This document shows positions 1-12,239 of a stretch of 64,000 nt of DNA, in pieces (within the stretch, counting starts at the first letter, position 1; each line of letters opens with the position of its first letter). The notes below the pieces were generated by a model. That model did no database searches, had not been told where the DNA came from, and was given only the letters and a program-made list of their open reading frames with translations. Position numbers and translations under genes: made by a program. Source of the stretch: Epiperipatus broadwayi (lineage: Eukaryota; Onychophora; Udeonychophora; Euonychophora; Peripatidae); assembly GCA_028023455.1 (NCBI GenBank), contig JAQFVV010012402.1, positions 12,444,292 to 12,508,291 of the forward strand. Reading direction: 5' to 3'.

Positions 1-814
1 CTTGTCACTCATTGCCCATTAATTCTTTGCAGTTAAGAGTCCTTGTAGTATTCTTCAATTATTTAGTGACACATGATTAGCTATTTTAAGGAGCCATTAA
101 AAAAATGAACATAAAAATAATTCCAGTTGCTATATCTGCAATTATGCATGGTGAGGCATTTCCAAAAGATGAACTTCTTGCTCCAAGCCTTAACTTCATT
201 TTTTCAACATAATTTAAATTCCTAGGAAAGCTGACCTTCTGGAATTGCCAAATACTAATCTCAGTACTGAAGCCTCTCTCAACTAACTTGTAACCAGAAA
301 CAAAACCCCCAAAATGGACACAATAGTATGTACTTCTTCAAATAATCAACTGAAAACAAACGTTTAAAACACTAATGGACTTATGATAATATGAACTCTT
401 TATTATATATTTCAGTAATCCAGGTGTTATAAACCTATATGTATGTTTAGTATAAGTACTTTTATATTATAATTTATATTGGTAGCATTACTTCAGTCTT
501 GATGGAAGTGTTAATTGTATTAGTTTTTGTCTTATAAATTCCTATTGAATTTGGATATTTGTTATGTTTTAAGAGTACATATTGAATCAATTCCATATTC
601 TTTTAAAAGTTTTGACAATTCAGAATAAAATCTTAATTTTAAAATTAGCTTAGTGTTATTATAAAGTTATCAGCTCCTCCCCTTTCTCTTCCCAAGTATT
701 AGAAATCTAAATGTTTTGTAAACATATGAAATAAGTCTTCAAGTATTAAAATTAAATATTAATTAATATCCTTTTAAATAAAGATTCTATATAATATTTT
801 AAAACTAATCTTCT

Positions 815-2305
815 TTTAACTGTTTTAAATATTTAGCACCATATTGAATTTTTAAAAAATTGATTTGAGACCAATTTTCACAATAACTTCAGTTTTAATA
901 GTTTTACATTTTATAGAAACTAGAAAAACTCAGGTAAAAAATAAGGCTAAGAAAAGTAGTGATTACCATTAAAAAGGTAAGGATTAAAAAAAATTCAATA
1001 TCTGAAAAAAATACTTTAACTAAGTTTAAAATTACATCTTCATTGATAATTTCTTTATATTACTTTCAAAATTCTCCTTCAAACCATATATAATACTTCT
1101 TACCTCAGATAATCATAGCTTCAGAACTTACTAAAAAAGAACCATAAGAATTTGTCATATTTTTTTATACTTCAGAAGTTAAAGCATCTTAAGACATCTA
1201 TAAGAAAGATGGATATGTATTTGTAATCATAGCAATTGATTTTTTGTTTATTCCAAACTAGAAATTGAAGATCACTGCCTGTATCAACGATAAAATGAGT
1301 TCATTTTATATTTTTTGAGTACGCTAGTTGTCCCACAGAGATATAATTTATTTGCATATAGCCCATTTGCTAGCTATAGATATGAAAATAAGGTGATGCA
1401 AGATGTATCAAGACTACTGCCTCCACAGCATGAGTACCAAGACATAGGCAAGAATGTGAATTTGATTATTTTCCTGCTTACAATTTCATGTGATATACAT
1501 TATCATCATGGCTATGACCACACCCTCACTATTTGAAACTGCTTTTTATTGGTTTAAGAGTTTCTATTGTCACATGGTACTATGCCAATAAATTTTGTGA
1601 TTGTTTCATCAATTGCAACCTTTTCATGCATCTGATAATCAGCCTTAAAATTTATATTGCACTGCTCTATTATAATCTAATTGTATAGATGCAGTTAATC
1701 ATTATTTGTTATATAATCAGAAGTGTTAATACACACTAATATACATACAAACATGCTAATAAATTAATCAATGTTTTGAGAGTCATTATGTCTATAAAAT
1801 AAGATTTCAAATTTGGATCAGAGCCCCAAAATTACATTGTAAATAATTACATAATTTACTAATATAATTTATATATTACATAGACACATTAATACAAAGA
1901 AAAATCTAAAATAATAATCAAGTAATAAAAAAAATATAAAATTAATATTATATATAATATACAGCACAATGTTTATTTTCAGGATGAAGGCCTTAAAATT
2001 TCAAAATCTTTGAAGCATGTTGAATCTATTTTGTAGTTACATTTTGCCATTAAAAGATTTACACCTTTGTTTTCTTTGTACAATCTAATAAATCAAGCAG
2101 AAAAAAAATTAAATGGACTTATTACTAGAAACATTAATAAAAATAAAATTTTTGACTGAGTTTAACATGCCATACACCATATGTATAAAGAAATCGAATC
2201 ACAGAGAATGATAGTATTGACATATGCATAGTCCATTTGGTTTTCCTACAATTTTAAAATGAAATTTTCATTTGAAATGAATGAGTGGCAGCCATGTTAA
2301 CTTTT
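815..2305. other. Segment present only in repeat copy A
   Basis: Copy B of the long direct repeat jumps from the equivalent of about 810 to about 2310, so this segment is either an insertion in A or a deletion in B. It is mostly AT-rich and uninformative. The stretch 1315-1480 reads as an open, mixed-composition + strand peptide (for example VVPQRYNLFAYSPFASYRYE) that looks more protein-like than its surroundings. I recognise no family, and it may be a transposon relic. Confidence 0.45.
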
Positions 2306-2486
2306 GTGAAATAGTTAAATAGTGTTATTTTTATATAACTTTTAGATTTATTAAAAGTCTTGGTCACAAAATGCATATTTTATTGTATATAAATGAAAAT
2401 AGGGGTTTGCTTGTGTGTGGAAGCATAAAGTCAATTCATTAATAATTACCATTTGTTATTTACTTATTGGTACAGCCTTTTACTTA

Positions 2487-2805
2487 GCCATGTTTCTACC
2501 AGACTTATGATATATATTATCTCTTATAACCTGGGTTATCTACCACTTGATCGTGATCTTTATTATTTTCATGTGGGCAAACTTTGGAATAACTTTTCAT
2601 GCTTATTATATAATTATCACTATATATATAGGTGAATCTTTCATAGTCTCTGGTTAGCAACATTTCTGCCAAGCTCATATTTAGATATTCTCTTTTTTAA
2701 CTTAGGTTATCTACTGCTTGAATGGTGGTTTTTATTGTTTTTGCAAGGGCATGCTTAGAAACAGCTTCTCGTGCCTTTTATATGTTTATCACATATGATC
2801 CGTAT
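2487..2805 (+). repeat. Internal tandem duplication in copy A
   Basis: About 2487-2625 and about 2657-2805 are diverged tandem copies. Shared landmarks in order are 'atttctRccaagctyat', 'cttataacctgggttatctac' or its variant, and 'catgcttaKaa'. The single equivalent in the other long repeat is at about 6315-6430. Confidence 0.6.
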
Positions 2806-3639
2806 TATTGTCATTATACTTTTCATGTGATATGGTTCTGGCTATACATGAGCCTTAGTACAGTGTATATATGTATAATTTGATAGTTAATAAAATTGTT
2901 AAAGATTTTAACTAATAAGTTTGCAAAGTTTATACACACATCTAATGTAAAAGAACCATTTCTTAAAGACCATTTCAATATTATAAAAGGGAAGAGGATA
3001 ATAAATTAACATGTCAATGCTTTTATTTAAATTGTATCATACTCAATTTAAAACCTTCAATAAATGAATTTTATTTACATTTATTATTTGTTTTTCTTTT
3101 ATTCATTGTTTAATAAAATGTTTGTTATTAATAGTTCAATTTTCTGATATTTGTTTGCTGTTATCTATCTATTAATTGTTTATTAGAATACAAATCTTTT
3201 ACTCTCCCTGATATAGTGGCAGTAATTTATTTTTATATTAAGAAATAGCTATAATCACCATTAGTTACTGTTTCATCACCCAAAATAAATTTTCTTTGCT
3301 CAAAGAAACTTGATGGCACCCTTTTGTGACAGATATTCAGTATTACCTGTCCAGTACGTAAGATATATTTTATTTAAATGGCCACTGCAATTTGCAGTTG
3401 ACTATAAACCCAATACTGAGATTTTTAAACAATTGATAGAATATATCAGTAGTAGGTTAGCAAGAATTTTGTATTAGAAAGAAAATAAAAATGTCAGTCA
3501 GTGCTACTAGTGACATGCATGGAAATGGTGGGTGGTTTGGAGTAGGAGTTTGTCATTTAATGAATTTGTTACTATAATATAAAAATAGAGCCATAAGTAT
3601 AAGAAAGTGTATTCTAAATAGAAATTAATTATTAAAAGA

Positions 3640-4760
3640 GGAAGTTGGAGTTAGTTTAGAAAATACGTTTTTTTTTTTTTTTAAATAAGTTTTGGTTTTA
3701 TTTTTGTCAAGATGGTAATGCAAAAACATCATGAAATAATGGCAATATTTAGACAAAGCCAACAAGAAATTAAAGAGATGATATTGCAAAACAGAAAATT
3801 AGGTCAATAAAATATGATAAAAGTGATAGTATAAAAGTCACCAAAAGTGACATTGATATCGCAAAAGAGGAGGTAGTTATAGAAAGAGCAAGTGCAGATA
3901 ACTGGGAAAAAGTAAAACAGGTAAAAGAAATGTTAAAGACCAAGTACAGAAATAAAATAAAAAACTGGATAAGTATTATATGTACCAGGAGTATGAGAAA
4001 GAATTTAAGGCTGATTTAGAAAGGAATAGTGAACTGTTGTGTTTAAACAGAAAATTTATTATATATAAAGAGCAACAGGGCACTGATATCGTCAGCTATT
4101 TTCATAAAAAACTTTTATACTATTACCAACATGTACCTAATTAAAGAGCAGGATATTAAATAATTTTAATAAAACCTTAAGCAACATGATAGATAAAGCT
4201 CAAAATTTATGGTATAAGCAAAGTAGAAATTTGGGGAAATATTTTTCCACATCACGGCCTACAAGACGTCATGTGATATGTAAAACTGTTGGGCAGAAAA
4301 TATTATTAGTAAATTGGCTAATAATGCCACAGATTTGGACATTTACTTATAAATCTAGTTTCTTACAGACAATAAAATATTTCGTTTATTCTAAAGTTAT
4401 CAAGGCTTTATTAAATATTACAGCTTAGTGAAAGATCAAAGCCTGGCTAAGTTAGAAAAATATAAAAATGAGAAAAATCAAGCTCAACTAGGTAGCTTGA
4501 GCATAGTATTAATAGGCCTCCAATTAAGAATAGCTAAAAAGAAAAAAGAATATTCAAATAGAGGTCAACTGGCAAAGAGGTCAGACTTATAGTAAATAGA
4601 GCAGACAATATTGTTGGTTGAGAATAAAATTCAGTGGACAGATAGCAGTGCAAAGGTTCAGCAAACATAACGTTGTTATAATTAAAAATGTTAAATGTTA
4701 AAAAAAAATAAAGAAATGAAAATTGCATTTTTTCCCATGGCTGTAGAGGGCTATTGAGAT
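3640..4760 (+). pseudogene. Decayed coding relic, gag-like, between long direct repeats
   Basis: The + strand reads as an inactivated protein region in several frames. A possible start is the ATG at 3711, followed by a Gln/Lys/Met-rich helical stretch (MQKHHEIMAIFRQSQQEIKE) of the kind found at the N-terminus of LTR-retrotransposon Gag proteins. Further lysine/glutamate-rich runs follow near 3815-3990, 4000-4140 and 4435-4595, broken by stops and frameshifts. It lies between the two long direct repeats in the same orientation, which suggests LTR - internal - LTR. No zinc knuckle, protease or reverse transcriptase motif is visible, so assignment to Gag is inference. It could also be part of another retroelement. 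Confidence 0.35.
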
Positions 4761-5289
4761 AATTTATAACCACTCAAATATATATTTCTATCAATTGGTA
4801 CAATAAAATGTTAATTTTTAATTAATGAGCAAATTTTTATTGCGTTATAGTAAGTGTGGTATAATACATATATCACACACACATGAATATTTAAAACATT
4901 TTCTTTATTAGCTAATGTAATGTAATATTTTTTTATAAGAAAAATGAACTTTATAGTAAATTTTTCTTATTTTTCATATAAAATTGTTTTATATATTTTA
5001 AAATAATGCTTAATCTACAAAATGTTATTTTGATTTTTAGTATAAAGAATCCAAAATTAAGCATTGTTGTATAAATCTTGTAATTAAATCAATTAGCTAA
5101 GAACTTATTAATTAAAAAGTAAAAATATGCTGGCTTATCTAAAATATTTTATAATATGTTAATTGAGAAAATTCTAAGAAATTCCTGGTAGAGAGCAATG
5201 GACAGTGAGCCTTATAAAAGCTTGCCAAAAACTATTGATTTTATCTCTTGACTCTCTTGATTCTACTCTTCATTTCTATTCTACATGTT
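4760..5289. other. AT-rich spacer with a TATA-like box
   Basis: No coding signal is seen. A TATAAAAG box at 5213-5220 precedes a pyrimidine-rich stretch just before repeat copy B. If the repeats are LTRs, this could be promoter sequence, but nothing else supports that. Confidence 0.3.
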
Positions 5290-6935
5290 TGACTTGTTGC
5301 TCATCACCTGTTAACTCTTTGTAGTTGAGAGTCCTCATAGTATTCTATTATTTAGTGACACACAGCTAGCTGCTCTAAGGACCCATTAAAAAATGAATAA
5401 TTTCAATTGCTATATCTGCAATTATGCATGGCTAGGTATTTCCAAAAGATTAACTTCTTGCTCCAAGCATTAACTTCATTCTCCAGCATGAGTTAAATTC
5501 CTAGGAAAGCTGACCTTCTGAAAACTACTAATCTCAGCACTGAAGCCTCTCTCAATTAACTTGTAACCAGAAACAAAACTCTGAAAATGATCATAATAGT
5601 ACATACTTTTTTAAATAATCAACTGAAAGCAAAAGTTTAAAACACTAACAGATTTATGGTAATATGAACTCTATCTATTATATATTTCAGTAAGCCAGGT
5701 ATGATTGAATTTGTATTTATAAACCTATATATATATATGTTTAGTATAAGTATTTTATATAATTTCATTGATATACAATTTATATTGGTAGCATTACTTC
5801 ATTCTTGTATGGATGTGTTAATATTGTTAATTATTATGTTTTATAAATTCCTATTGAATTTGTTATTATGTTTTAAGAAAATATATTGAATCAATTCCAT
5901 TTTCTTTTAAAAGTTTTGACAGTTCAGAATAAAATCTTAGCTTTAAAATTAGCTTAGTATCATTAAATTAGCTTAGTATCATTATAAAGTTATCAGATCC
6001 TCCCCTTCCCAAGTTTTAGAAATCTAAATGTTTTTAAACAAATGAAGTAGGTCTTCTAATATTAAAATTAAATATAGGTTAACATCCATTTAAATAACAA
6101 TTCTAAATATTTCAAAACTAATCTTTTAAATAATGTTATTTTTATATAATAACTTTCAGATTTATTAACTCAGATGCCTAGTGCATATTTTATTATTGTA
6201 TATAAATGAAAATAGAGTTTTGCTTCTGTGCATAGGCATAAAGTCGATCCATTCATAATTACCAATTATTATTTACTTATTGGTAGGGCTTTTTACTTAG
6301 TTTTGGTTAACTACATTTCTACCAGGCTTGTGTTACATATTATTTCTTATAACCCGGTTGTCTACTGCTTTGTGTCATGTTTTTTTTATATATTTATCAC
6401 TTATGACATTATTATTGTTATTATACTTTTTATACGGTATGGATCTGTGATTGATAGTTCATAAAATCAATAAAGATTTTAAATGATAAGATAAAATGTT
6501 TTAAGAAAGTTTATATACACATCTATTGTAAAAGAATCATTTCTTAAATACCATTTCAGTATTATAAAAGGAGAAAAAGTAATAAAGTAACTGTCAAGGC
6601 TTTCTTTTCAAGTATATTGTACTCACTTTAACACCATCCATAAATAAAGTTTATATACAGTTATTATTGTTTTTCTTTTATTCATTATTTAATAAATGTT
6701 GTTATTATTAATAGTTCAATTTGCTGTTTGTTTGATGTTGTCTATTAATTGTTTATGAGAATAGTGGCAGTAATTTATTTTTGCATCAAGGAATAGCTAT
6801 AATCACCATTAGTTAATATCTGGTTATCCAAAATGAATTTTCTAGGCTCAAAGAAATGCCCTCTTGTGACAGATATTTAGGGTTGGCTATCCAGTACAAT
6901 ATATATTTTTAAATATACTCCACTGTTAATAAAAC
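5290..6935 (+). repeat. Long direct repeat, copy B
   Basis: This is the diverged second copy of 1-3395, lacking the 815-2305 segment and having only one copy of the internally duplicated block. The two copies differ by many substitutions and small indels, so the duplication is old. The short reading frames inside it are not conserved between copies and are not treated as genes. Confidence 0.75.
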
Positions 6936-8770
6936 AGGTTAATATGGAACACTTTTTGAGTATTTTTATTCTACTTTCTTTTTTTGGATATTCCTAATTT
7001 GATTGTTGATAACTAGCATGGAAATTGGACCAGTGACCATTAGATTCATAAATACCAAATTTAGGGTAATGTTCTAAACAAACTAGACTATATTCCTAAA
7101 TCCAACAATAAAAAATGTATATCCTTATTTATATTTTTTATGATTTTTCTCTTTTTAAGTGCAAAGTTAATGAGTGGTTTTCAAACATTATGAATAACTA
7201 TATTAGGTAACTTATAGGATTTTTGTCATTGTCTTGTGTGCCGTTTCTTTTTTCTGTTTACTTTTTCCTTTATGTCAAATATTCAAGTAATTTCCCAGTT
7301 TGACATAAGTTCATCAGTTTGTGCGTAATCTGATAACTTTGACAATCATTGGTTTATGTTCTTTTATTTGTTTTATTTCATAAATTCAGATTTTATTTTT
7401 AGTATTTTCAATTTTTTTAGATTTTGTAGATATTAGGATTTCTCTCTGTTTGCTATCATTCCAAAATTATTCTGATATTGATTGAAAGGGCATAGTGAAA
7501 AATTTTAATGTCTAAAAAATCTAAAATGTTGAAAATACAAGAGCTGCATTTATGCAATACTAAGTAAATATGTAAGGGCATATATTAATGAAAGTATCCA
7601 ACCCACAGAAAAATGACTAAACAATATAAAACAATGAACACAGAGGAGAAAAGACAAATGGGACTAAAACAGTATATTATACATATATTGATGTTTTTAT
7701 TGGAAAAACATAAAAAATTTAAGCAGAGGGGAAAAAAGAAAATTTAAAAAAGCTTATGATAATGATAAATACCCTCATAAATCAACATACTGTGAAAATT
7801 CATACTGTTTGGAAATCATTCATTAATCTTATTCTTAAAAGGAAAAAGTCAGGTGAGTTCTTAGAGATATGTATATAAAATGTCTATTGACAACAATATT
7901 TGAAAAAAGAATAATAACCCTTAAAATATTGTGTTCTATACTAATGTAGTATAAATATTTAAGTTTAAAGTTTTTTTAAAAAGCATTTTCCATTTCAACT
8001 AAATGACCAAATAATCCATCTTATAACTATAAATAAAATGCTACCATTACAAACTTCAGATGATCCCCAATTTATATTTGTTACAACAAAAAATGTTTCC
8101 CTATTATCTTCTTATTTGTTTATATATATATTTTTTTTTCATAGGCAATATAAACAAATTTTTTTTATATTCATTCTTAGTATTCTCATTCCTGCAATTG
8201 AAAACCACACTGTTCTGACTGGGAATGTAAGAAAAAAATTACCAGTCAATATTAAATATCTTGAATGCAATATTAATATACTTCCCCTCTTTTTAAATCT
8301 CTGGATGATGCTAAAATAAAGGGAGGAGGACGGGAGCCATGGGGGGAAAATACTTGGCAAAAGAAAAAGCAGTCAAAAGACTTGATTGCTTTTACGTAAG
8401 TTTGGTGATTGAGCATTTCCATTGATACTGCTAATGAGATTTCTAATCTTATATATCAGACTTTTAAATCCAAGATTAATAGAATGAGAAAAAGCATCAT
8501 TAGAATAGAATTGTAATCTTTTTCTTTAACAGTGTTTCCCTTAACTATCCTAATAAAACCAGTAGATATTGGTGAACTTGATCTTCATTATCTTAAATCA
8601 GAAAAAGCCACTAGAAATAAAGTATTCTAAAAATTTAGAGTTTAAATCCAAAGTATGATTGGGAAAACTATTTAGCAAACATTATTAATATGCATATTAT
8701 TCCAAACATTTGACACGAAAGCAAAACTACAATAATCTTAAAACCAAATAAACCAATAAATGATCTAATA
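6936..8770. other. AT-rich stretch, no gene seen
   Basis: Nothing recognisable on either strand. Reading frames near 8038-8360 overlap on opposite strands in low-complexity sequence. They may be the decayed upstream part of the LINE relic that follows. Confidence 0.4.
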
Positions 8771-8779
8771 AATGTTGTC

Positions 8780-9450
8780 TACTATTGAAAGAATCATATT
8801 AACAAGAATTTGGCCAATGAAAGTCATCTATTTATAAAACAGGATAGGTTTATTTCATCATTCAGGATAAATTAAAAATTGGTGCTATGTTCTAATCTCA
8901 ACTTATGATTCTGTTTGGCAAAATAGTCTTAAAAATCTTGAGAATCCTTAAATTCAAGAAAACCATTAATTTTACATGACAAACTGCTGTTCAATAGGAA
9001 AATCATAAACATTGTAAATAGAAAATTTTAAAGAATGGTCTTCAGAAATATTACCAAATTCACCACAAATGCAATTTATCCAGTCTATTTTAAATGGTCT
9101 TCCTTAAGGTTCACTTCTTAAATCTGTATTTAATATATTCATCAATGATCCTCCAGACACAGAATTGTAAAACATTCATCTATATTCATGATATTGCTTT
9201 AATCTCGTAAAAAAAAAAAATTCTTTCCAGAAGTAGACTGGTTTCATTCCTACAGTCACTATGCTCAATTTTACTTCTAAATAACAGAGAAACCTCTCAT
9301 AATCTAAATATAATCTTTTTGTAATATTAAACTGAAATAAATATAACCTTACTCTATATTACTTATAAGTAATCTTGGAATGTATCTTAACTTATTAGCA
9401 AAGATTAAATCTAAGATATTTTGTGGAGAGCCTTTCTATGTACGTAATTT
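8780..9450 (+). pseudogene. Decayed LINE reverse transcriptase (Jockey/CR1-like)
   Basis: Conceptual translation across frameshifts gives the ordered landmarks of a non-LTR retrotransposon reverse transcriptase. Near 8880-8920 is a 'GAMF..STYDSVW'-like stretch, equivalent to the palm D block 'DLxAAYDTVW'. Near 9095-9165 is 'NGLP-GSLLKSVFNIFINDP', equivalent to the 'NGLPQGSVLSPxLFNIYxNDxP' block. Near 9350-9440 is a thumb-like stretch before the end. Stops and indels break every block, so it is dead. It sits just upstream of an MLH3 exon, presumably in an intron. The clade is judged from the NGLPQGS-type motif only. Confidence 0.6.
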
Positions 9451-9520
9451 TTTTTTTTTAATTTATAAAGTATAATATACCTGTGCAATTTCTAATTTGT
9501 TTTGTTTTTTTATTTTAAAG

Positions 9521-9599
9521 ACACTTCAGCAGACCTTAGGATCAAGTTGCACATTACCTCGTATCTTCAATAAACTGATTAGTTCACAGGCTTGTCATG
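9521..9599 (+). CDS. MLH3: MLH3 exon (ends in ACHG)
   Basis: 79-bp exon. It starts in phase 0 and ends one base into a glycine codon. The peptide runs from TLQQTLGSSCTLPRIFNK to SQACHG. It aligns with the human region that reads roughly ELLQTTGG..GTLP....VLASQACHG (recalled, not searched). Confidence 0.85.
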
Positions 9600-9869
9600 G
9601 TAATTTTTATTAAAGTTTGTTTGCATTGCAAATTCTGTATTATCAAATATTACAGTGTAGCTATATTAAATGTTGGACATAAAATTTAATAATGTTATAT
9701 AATATTTTTAGGTGCTGTGAAATTTGGTGATTTTCTTAATAGGAGTGAATGTATTGAATTGATCGATTCTTTATCAAGATGCCAGATGCCCTTCCAGTGT
9801 GCACATGGACGACCATCTTTTATGCCTATAATAGACTTAAAACTTTTAGATGTTGGAACTCAAAATAGG
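9521..9869 (+). CDS. MLH3: MLH3 C-terminal region, two exons
   Basis: MLH3 is the MutL homologue that pairs with MLH1 as MutL-gamma, an endonuclease that resolves meiotic crossovers and assists mismatch repair in the nucleus. Exon one is 9521-9599 (acceptor ...ttttaaag, donor gtaatt) and exon two is 9712-9869 (acceptor ...ttttag, donor gtattt). The split glycine codon and frame are kept across the 112-bp intron. The peptide contains SSQACHGAVKFGDF followed by SRCQMPFQCAHGRPS. These match the conserved ACHGA block and the C(A/P)HGRP metal-binding motif of MLH3/PMS2-type C-termini, and FQCAHGRPS is MLH3-like. The catalytic DQHAxxERIRxE motif lies in upstream exons not seen here. Exon two ends in phase 0, so at least one more exon follows. 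Confidence 0.88.
9712..9869 (+). CDS. MLH3: MLH3 exon with CAHGRPS motif
   Basis: 158-bp exon that begins by completing the split Gly codon. It carries the zinc-associated CAHGRP motif at about 9802-9819. The open frame continues past the donor to 9953, but that extension is low-complexity, so I end the exon at the GT at 9870-9871. Confidence 0.85.
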
Positions 9870-10008
9870 GTATTTGTTTATATACATATTATAGTTTGCA
9901 GTAATTATAGCAATTTGTACAATCAAAAAAAAAAAATTATTAGAATAGATTGATCTAATATCATTAACAAAATCATTAATGTAAGAGTGTGCGTATGTAT
10001 ATATATAT

Positions 10009-10712
10009 ATATGATCAATAGATGGCGTTTTACCAAAAACACCATCAAAGCGTATGTTTGTTTACATAAATGTCAGAGTGAGCATTCACTATCTCTATCG
10101 TTAGTTCCACCTTCAGATCATGATTTCAAGCTGATTTGCTATCATCAGTGAAGGACAGGAATAAGAAACTAGATCTAAACACTAACTCTGAGCGTTTATG
10201 AAACAATTTCTATTCAGCTTGCAAGCGTGAATTTTTTAGTAAAACACCATCTATTGATCATAAATACAAGCGTTAGCAAGTTTAACTTGTTTTTTTGTTT
10301 TTCATAAATGTACCTTTGAGGTTTTCTTGCAATGATATATATTTCAGAGGCTTCTACTATGTGGTGATACTGAACTGATATCAGAACCATATAGCTATCT
10401 GGCTTGCTATGCTGAGTTTGAAGACATTACGTGTCTAAAAAATTCACGCTTGCAAGCTGAATAGAAATTGTTTCATAAACGCTCAGAGTTAGTGTTTAGA
10501 TCTAGTTTCTTATTCCTGTCCTTCACTGATGATAGCAAATCATCTTGAAATCATGATCTGAAGGTGGAACTAATGATAGAGATAGTGAATGCTTACTGTG
10601 ATGTTTATGTAAACAAACATATGCTTTGATGGTGTTTTTGGTAAAACGCCATCTATTGTATCATAAATACAAATGTTAGCAAGTTTAACTTGTTTTTTTT
10701 AATATATATATA
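10009..10712. repeat. Compound inverted repeat with CAATAGATGGCG termini
   Basis: The left arm is about 10016-10237. The right arm, about 10435-10657, is its reverse complement with few mismatches, leaving roughly 200 bp between. The terminus reads CAATAGATGGCGTTTTACC. A shorter inverted terminus also closes the left unit at 10238-10256. A direct repeat of about 45 bp (at about 10255-10300 and 10656-10700, containing gttagcaagtttaacttg) follows both units. The whole is bordered by TA runs (9997-10012 and 10701-10712). I interpret it as two copies of a small DNA element, one inverted, able to fold into a large hairpin. It carries no coding capacity. Confidence 0.7.
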
Positions 10713-11945
10713 TTGTGACCTCAACTTTCTCTGCGCACTATTTCACTTATTTAACCTTAACAAACTCTCATTTATTTCAAGTAGCTAGTCAATTGAATTT
10801 TATACTAATTTTAGGATCAAATATATCCGGGCACCAAATTGCAGCTATAAATTGTAATGCCCACCAGAGATCATCATCATTAGCCATATTTAGGACTATA
10901 GAAGATACTGGAGAAAGTAATTAACTTGTCTCTCTCTCAAAAAAAAAAAATAACAGTAATATTGATAAAACCATTCAATCTATGTGGTCTTAATTTCAAT
11001 CCTAGCATTAGGCATGCAAATATTTCATGACAAATTTATTACTAAATTCATAATAATGAGACAACTTTCTTCCACAACTTTATTATAAATATCAGATCTC
11101 GAGTGGTAACTACGGAAAATATTATATACATTTCTCATTTATATCTGACTGGAAATAAATCAGTAATTGATGCCGAGAACTCATAATCTTTGTTCATAAT
11201 ATAAAATTATTCTTTAATTTAATACTAGATAAAAATTATCATAAGTAAATCCTCCCCATTTAATTCCATTACTTTATTTTTCGTTCTTAGCATCTATCAC
11301 TTTAAATTAGCTACAATTATATAACACGTAATGTCTATGTTATGTTCTCTAATCTGAGAATCCCTAATCTTATTTCTTTAAACACATAAATTAATCTGTC
11401 AATCGACTATCAATTCCTCATCCCTATTTTAATAACAGTGTAATAATTTTATGATAATATGCTACTTGACATCCAAACTAGCTCTTAGATTAATATTCGA
11501 ACTGCTCTTTCTCAAGGTCTAGATCTGTCAAGAGGTGCCCTTATAAGCGATTACGTTGTAATGGATATGATCCCAAATATGGTAAAATAAATTTTAATAT
11601 GAGTTTACTAGTGGGAATCACTCTAAACACCGAGAGCAGGAAAGGGATTTTATGTCTGCTCCCAATATTCACAACATTACAATGAACCAAAAGATTAAAT
11701 TTATTAAACTTAACTTAGCTATTCCCTATCATTTTATTCTATTATATCTAATCTATTGACCAAATTTTAACTAATAATTTTAAATCTATTATATTTTGCC
11801 AAATAAACTATGGAAGTAGAACATGGACATCAATCATATAAATCGATCAAAATTTACTTATGAAAGTAAAATACGGAAATAAATCATAAAATTAAATTAT
11901 GCAAATTAATTATGTGAAAATGAATTATATAAAAGTGACTTATAC

Positions 11946-12195
11946 AAAATGAATTATGTGAATTGAATATGGAAATAATATAATAATGACTACTGCAAAT
12001 CGATCGTGGAAATAAATTATCAATATAAAATGAATTATGTGAATTGAATATGGAAACAATATAATAATGACTACTGCAAATCGATCATGGAAATAAATTA
12101 TAAATATAAAATGAATTATGTGAATCGAATATGGAAATAATCAATATAAAAACCAATACTGTAAATCAATCATGGAATCACTTATCAATATAAAA
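11946..12195 (+). repeat. 81-bp tandem repeat, about 3 copies
   Basis: Units begin at 11946, 12027, 12108 and 12192, each opening with aaaatgaattatgtgaat (the last is partial). Copies one and two are nearly identical and copy three is diverged. More degenerate related sequence runs from about 11806 to 11945. It is a minisatellite-like array, with no evidence of transcription or function. Confidence 0.8.
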
Positions 12196-12239
12196 TGAGT
12201 AATTAAATTTAAATATGAACTAATATTACTCTAAATATA

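Larger units (their letters stand above)
1..3395 (+). repeat. Long direct repeat, copy A
   Basis: This stretch is repeated, diverged but collinear, at about 5290-6935. Matching anchors include the block near 130-260 (copy B near 5400-5530), the block near 590-700 (5880-6000) and the block near 2890-3350 (6455-6900). Copy A carries about 1.5 kb (about 815-2305) that copy B lacks. The repeat probably starts before the window. It could be a segmental tandem duplication, or the 5' long terminal repeat of an old retroelement, because a gag-like relic in the same orientation lies between the copies. I see no host exon in it. Confidence 0.75.

Noticed and set aside
9717-9953. MLH3 exon two read to the end of its open frame
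   Set aside because: Beyond 9870 the translation becomes low-complexity, and a GT donor in the correct phase is present.
11946-12195. CRISPR-like regular repeats
   Set aside because: The 81-bp units are directly tandem without spacers, in animal nuclear DNA.
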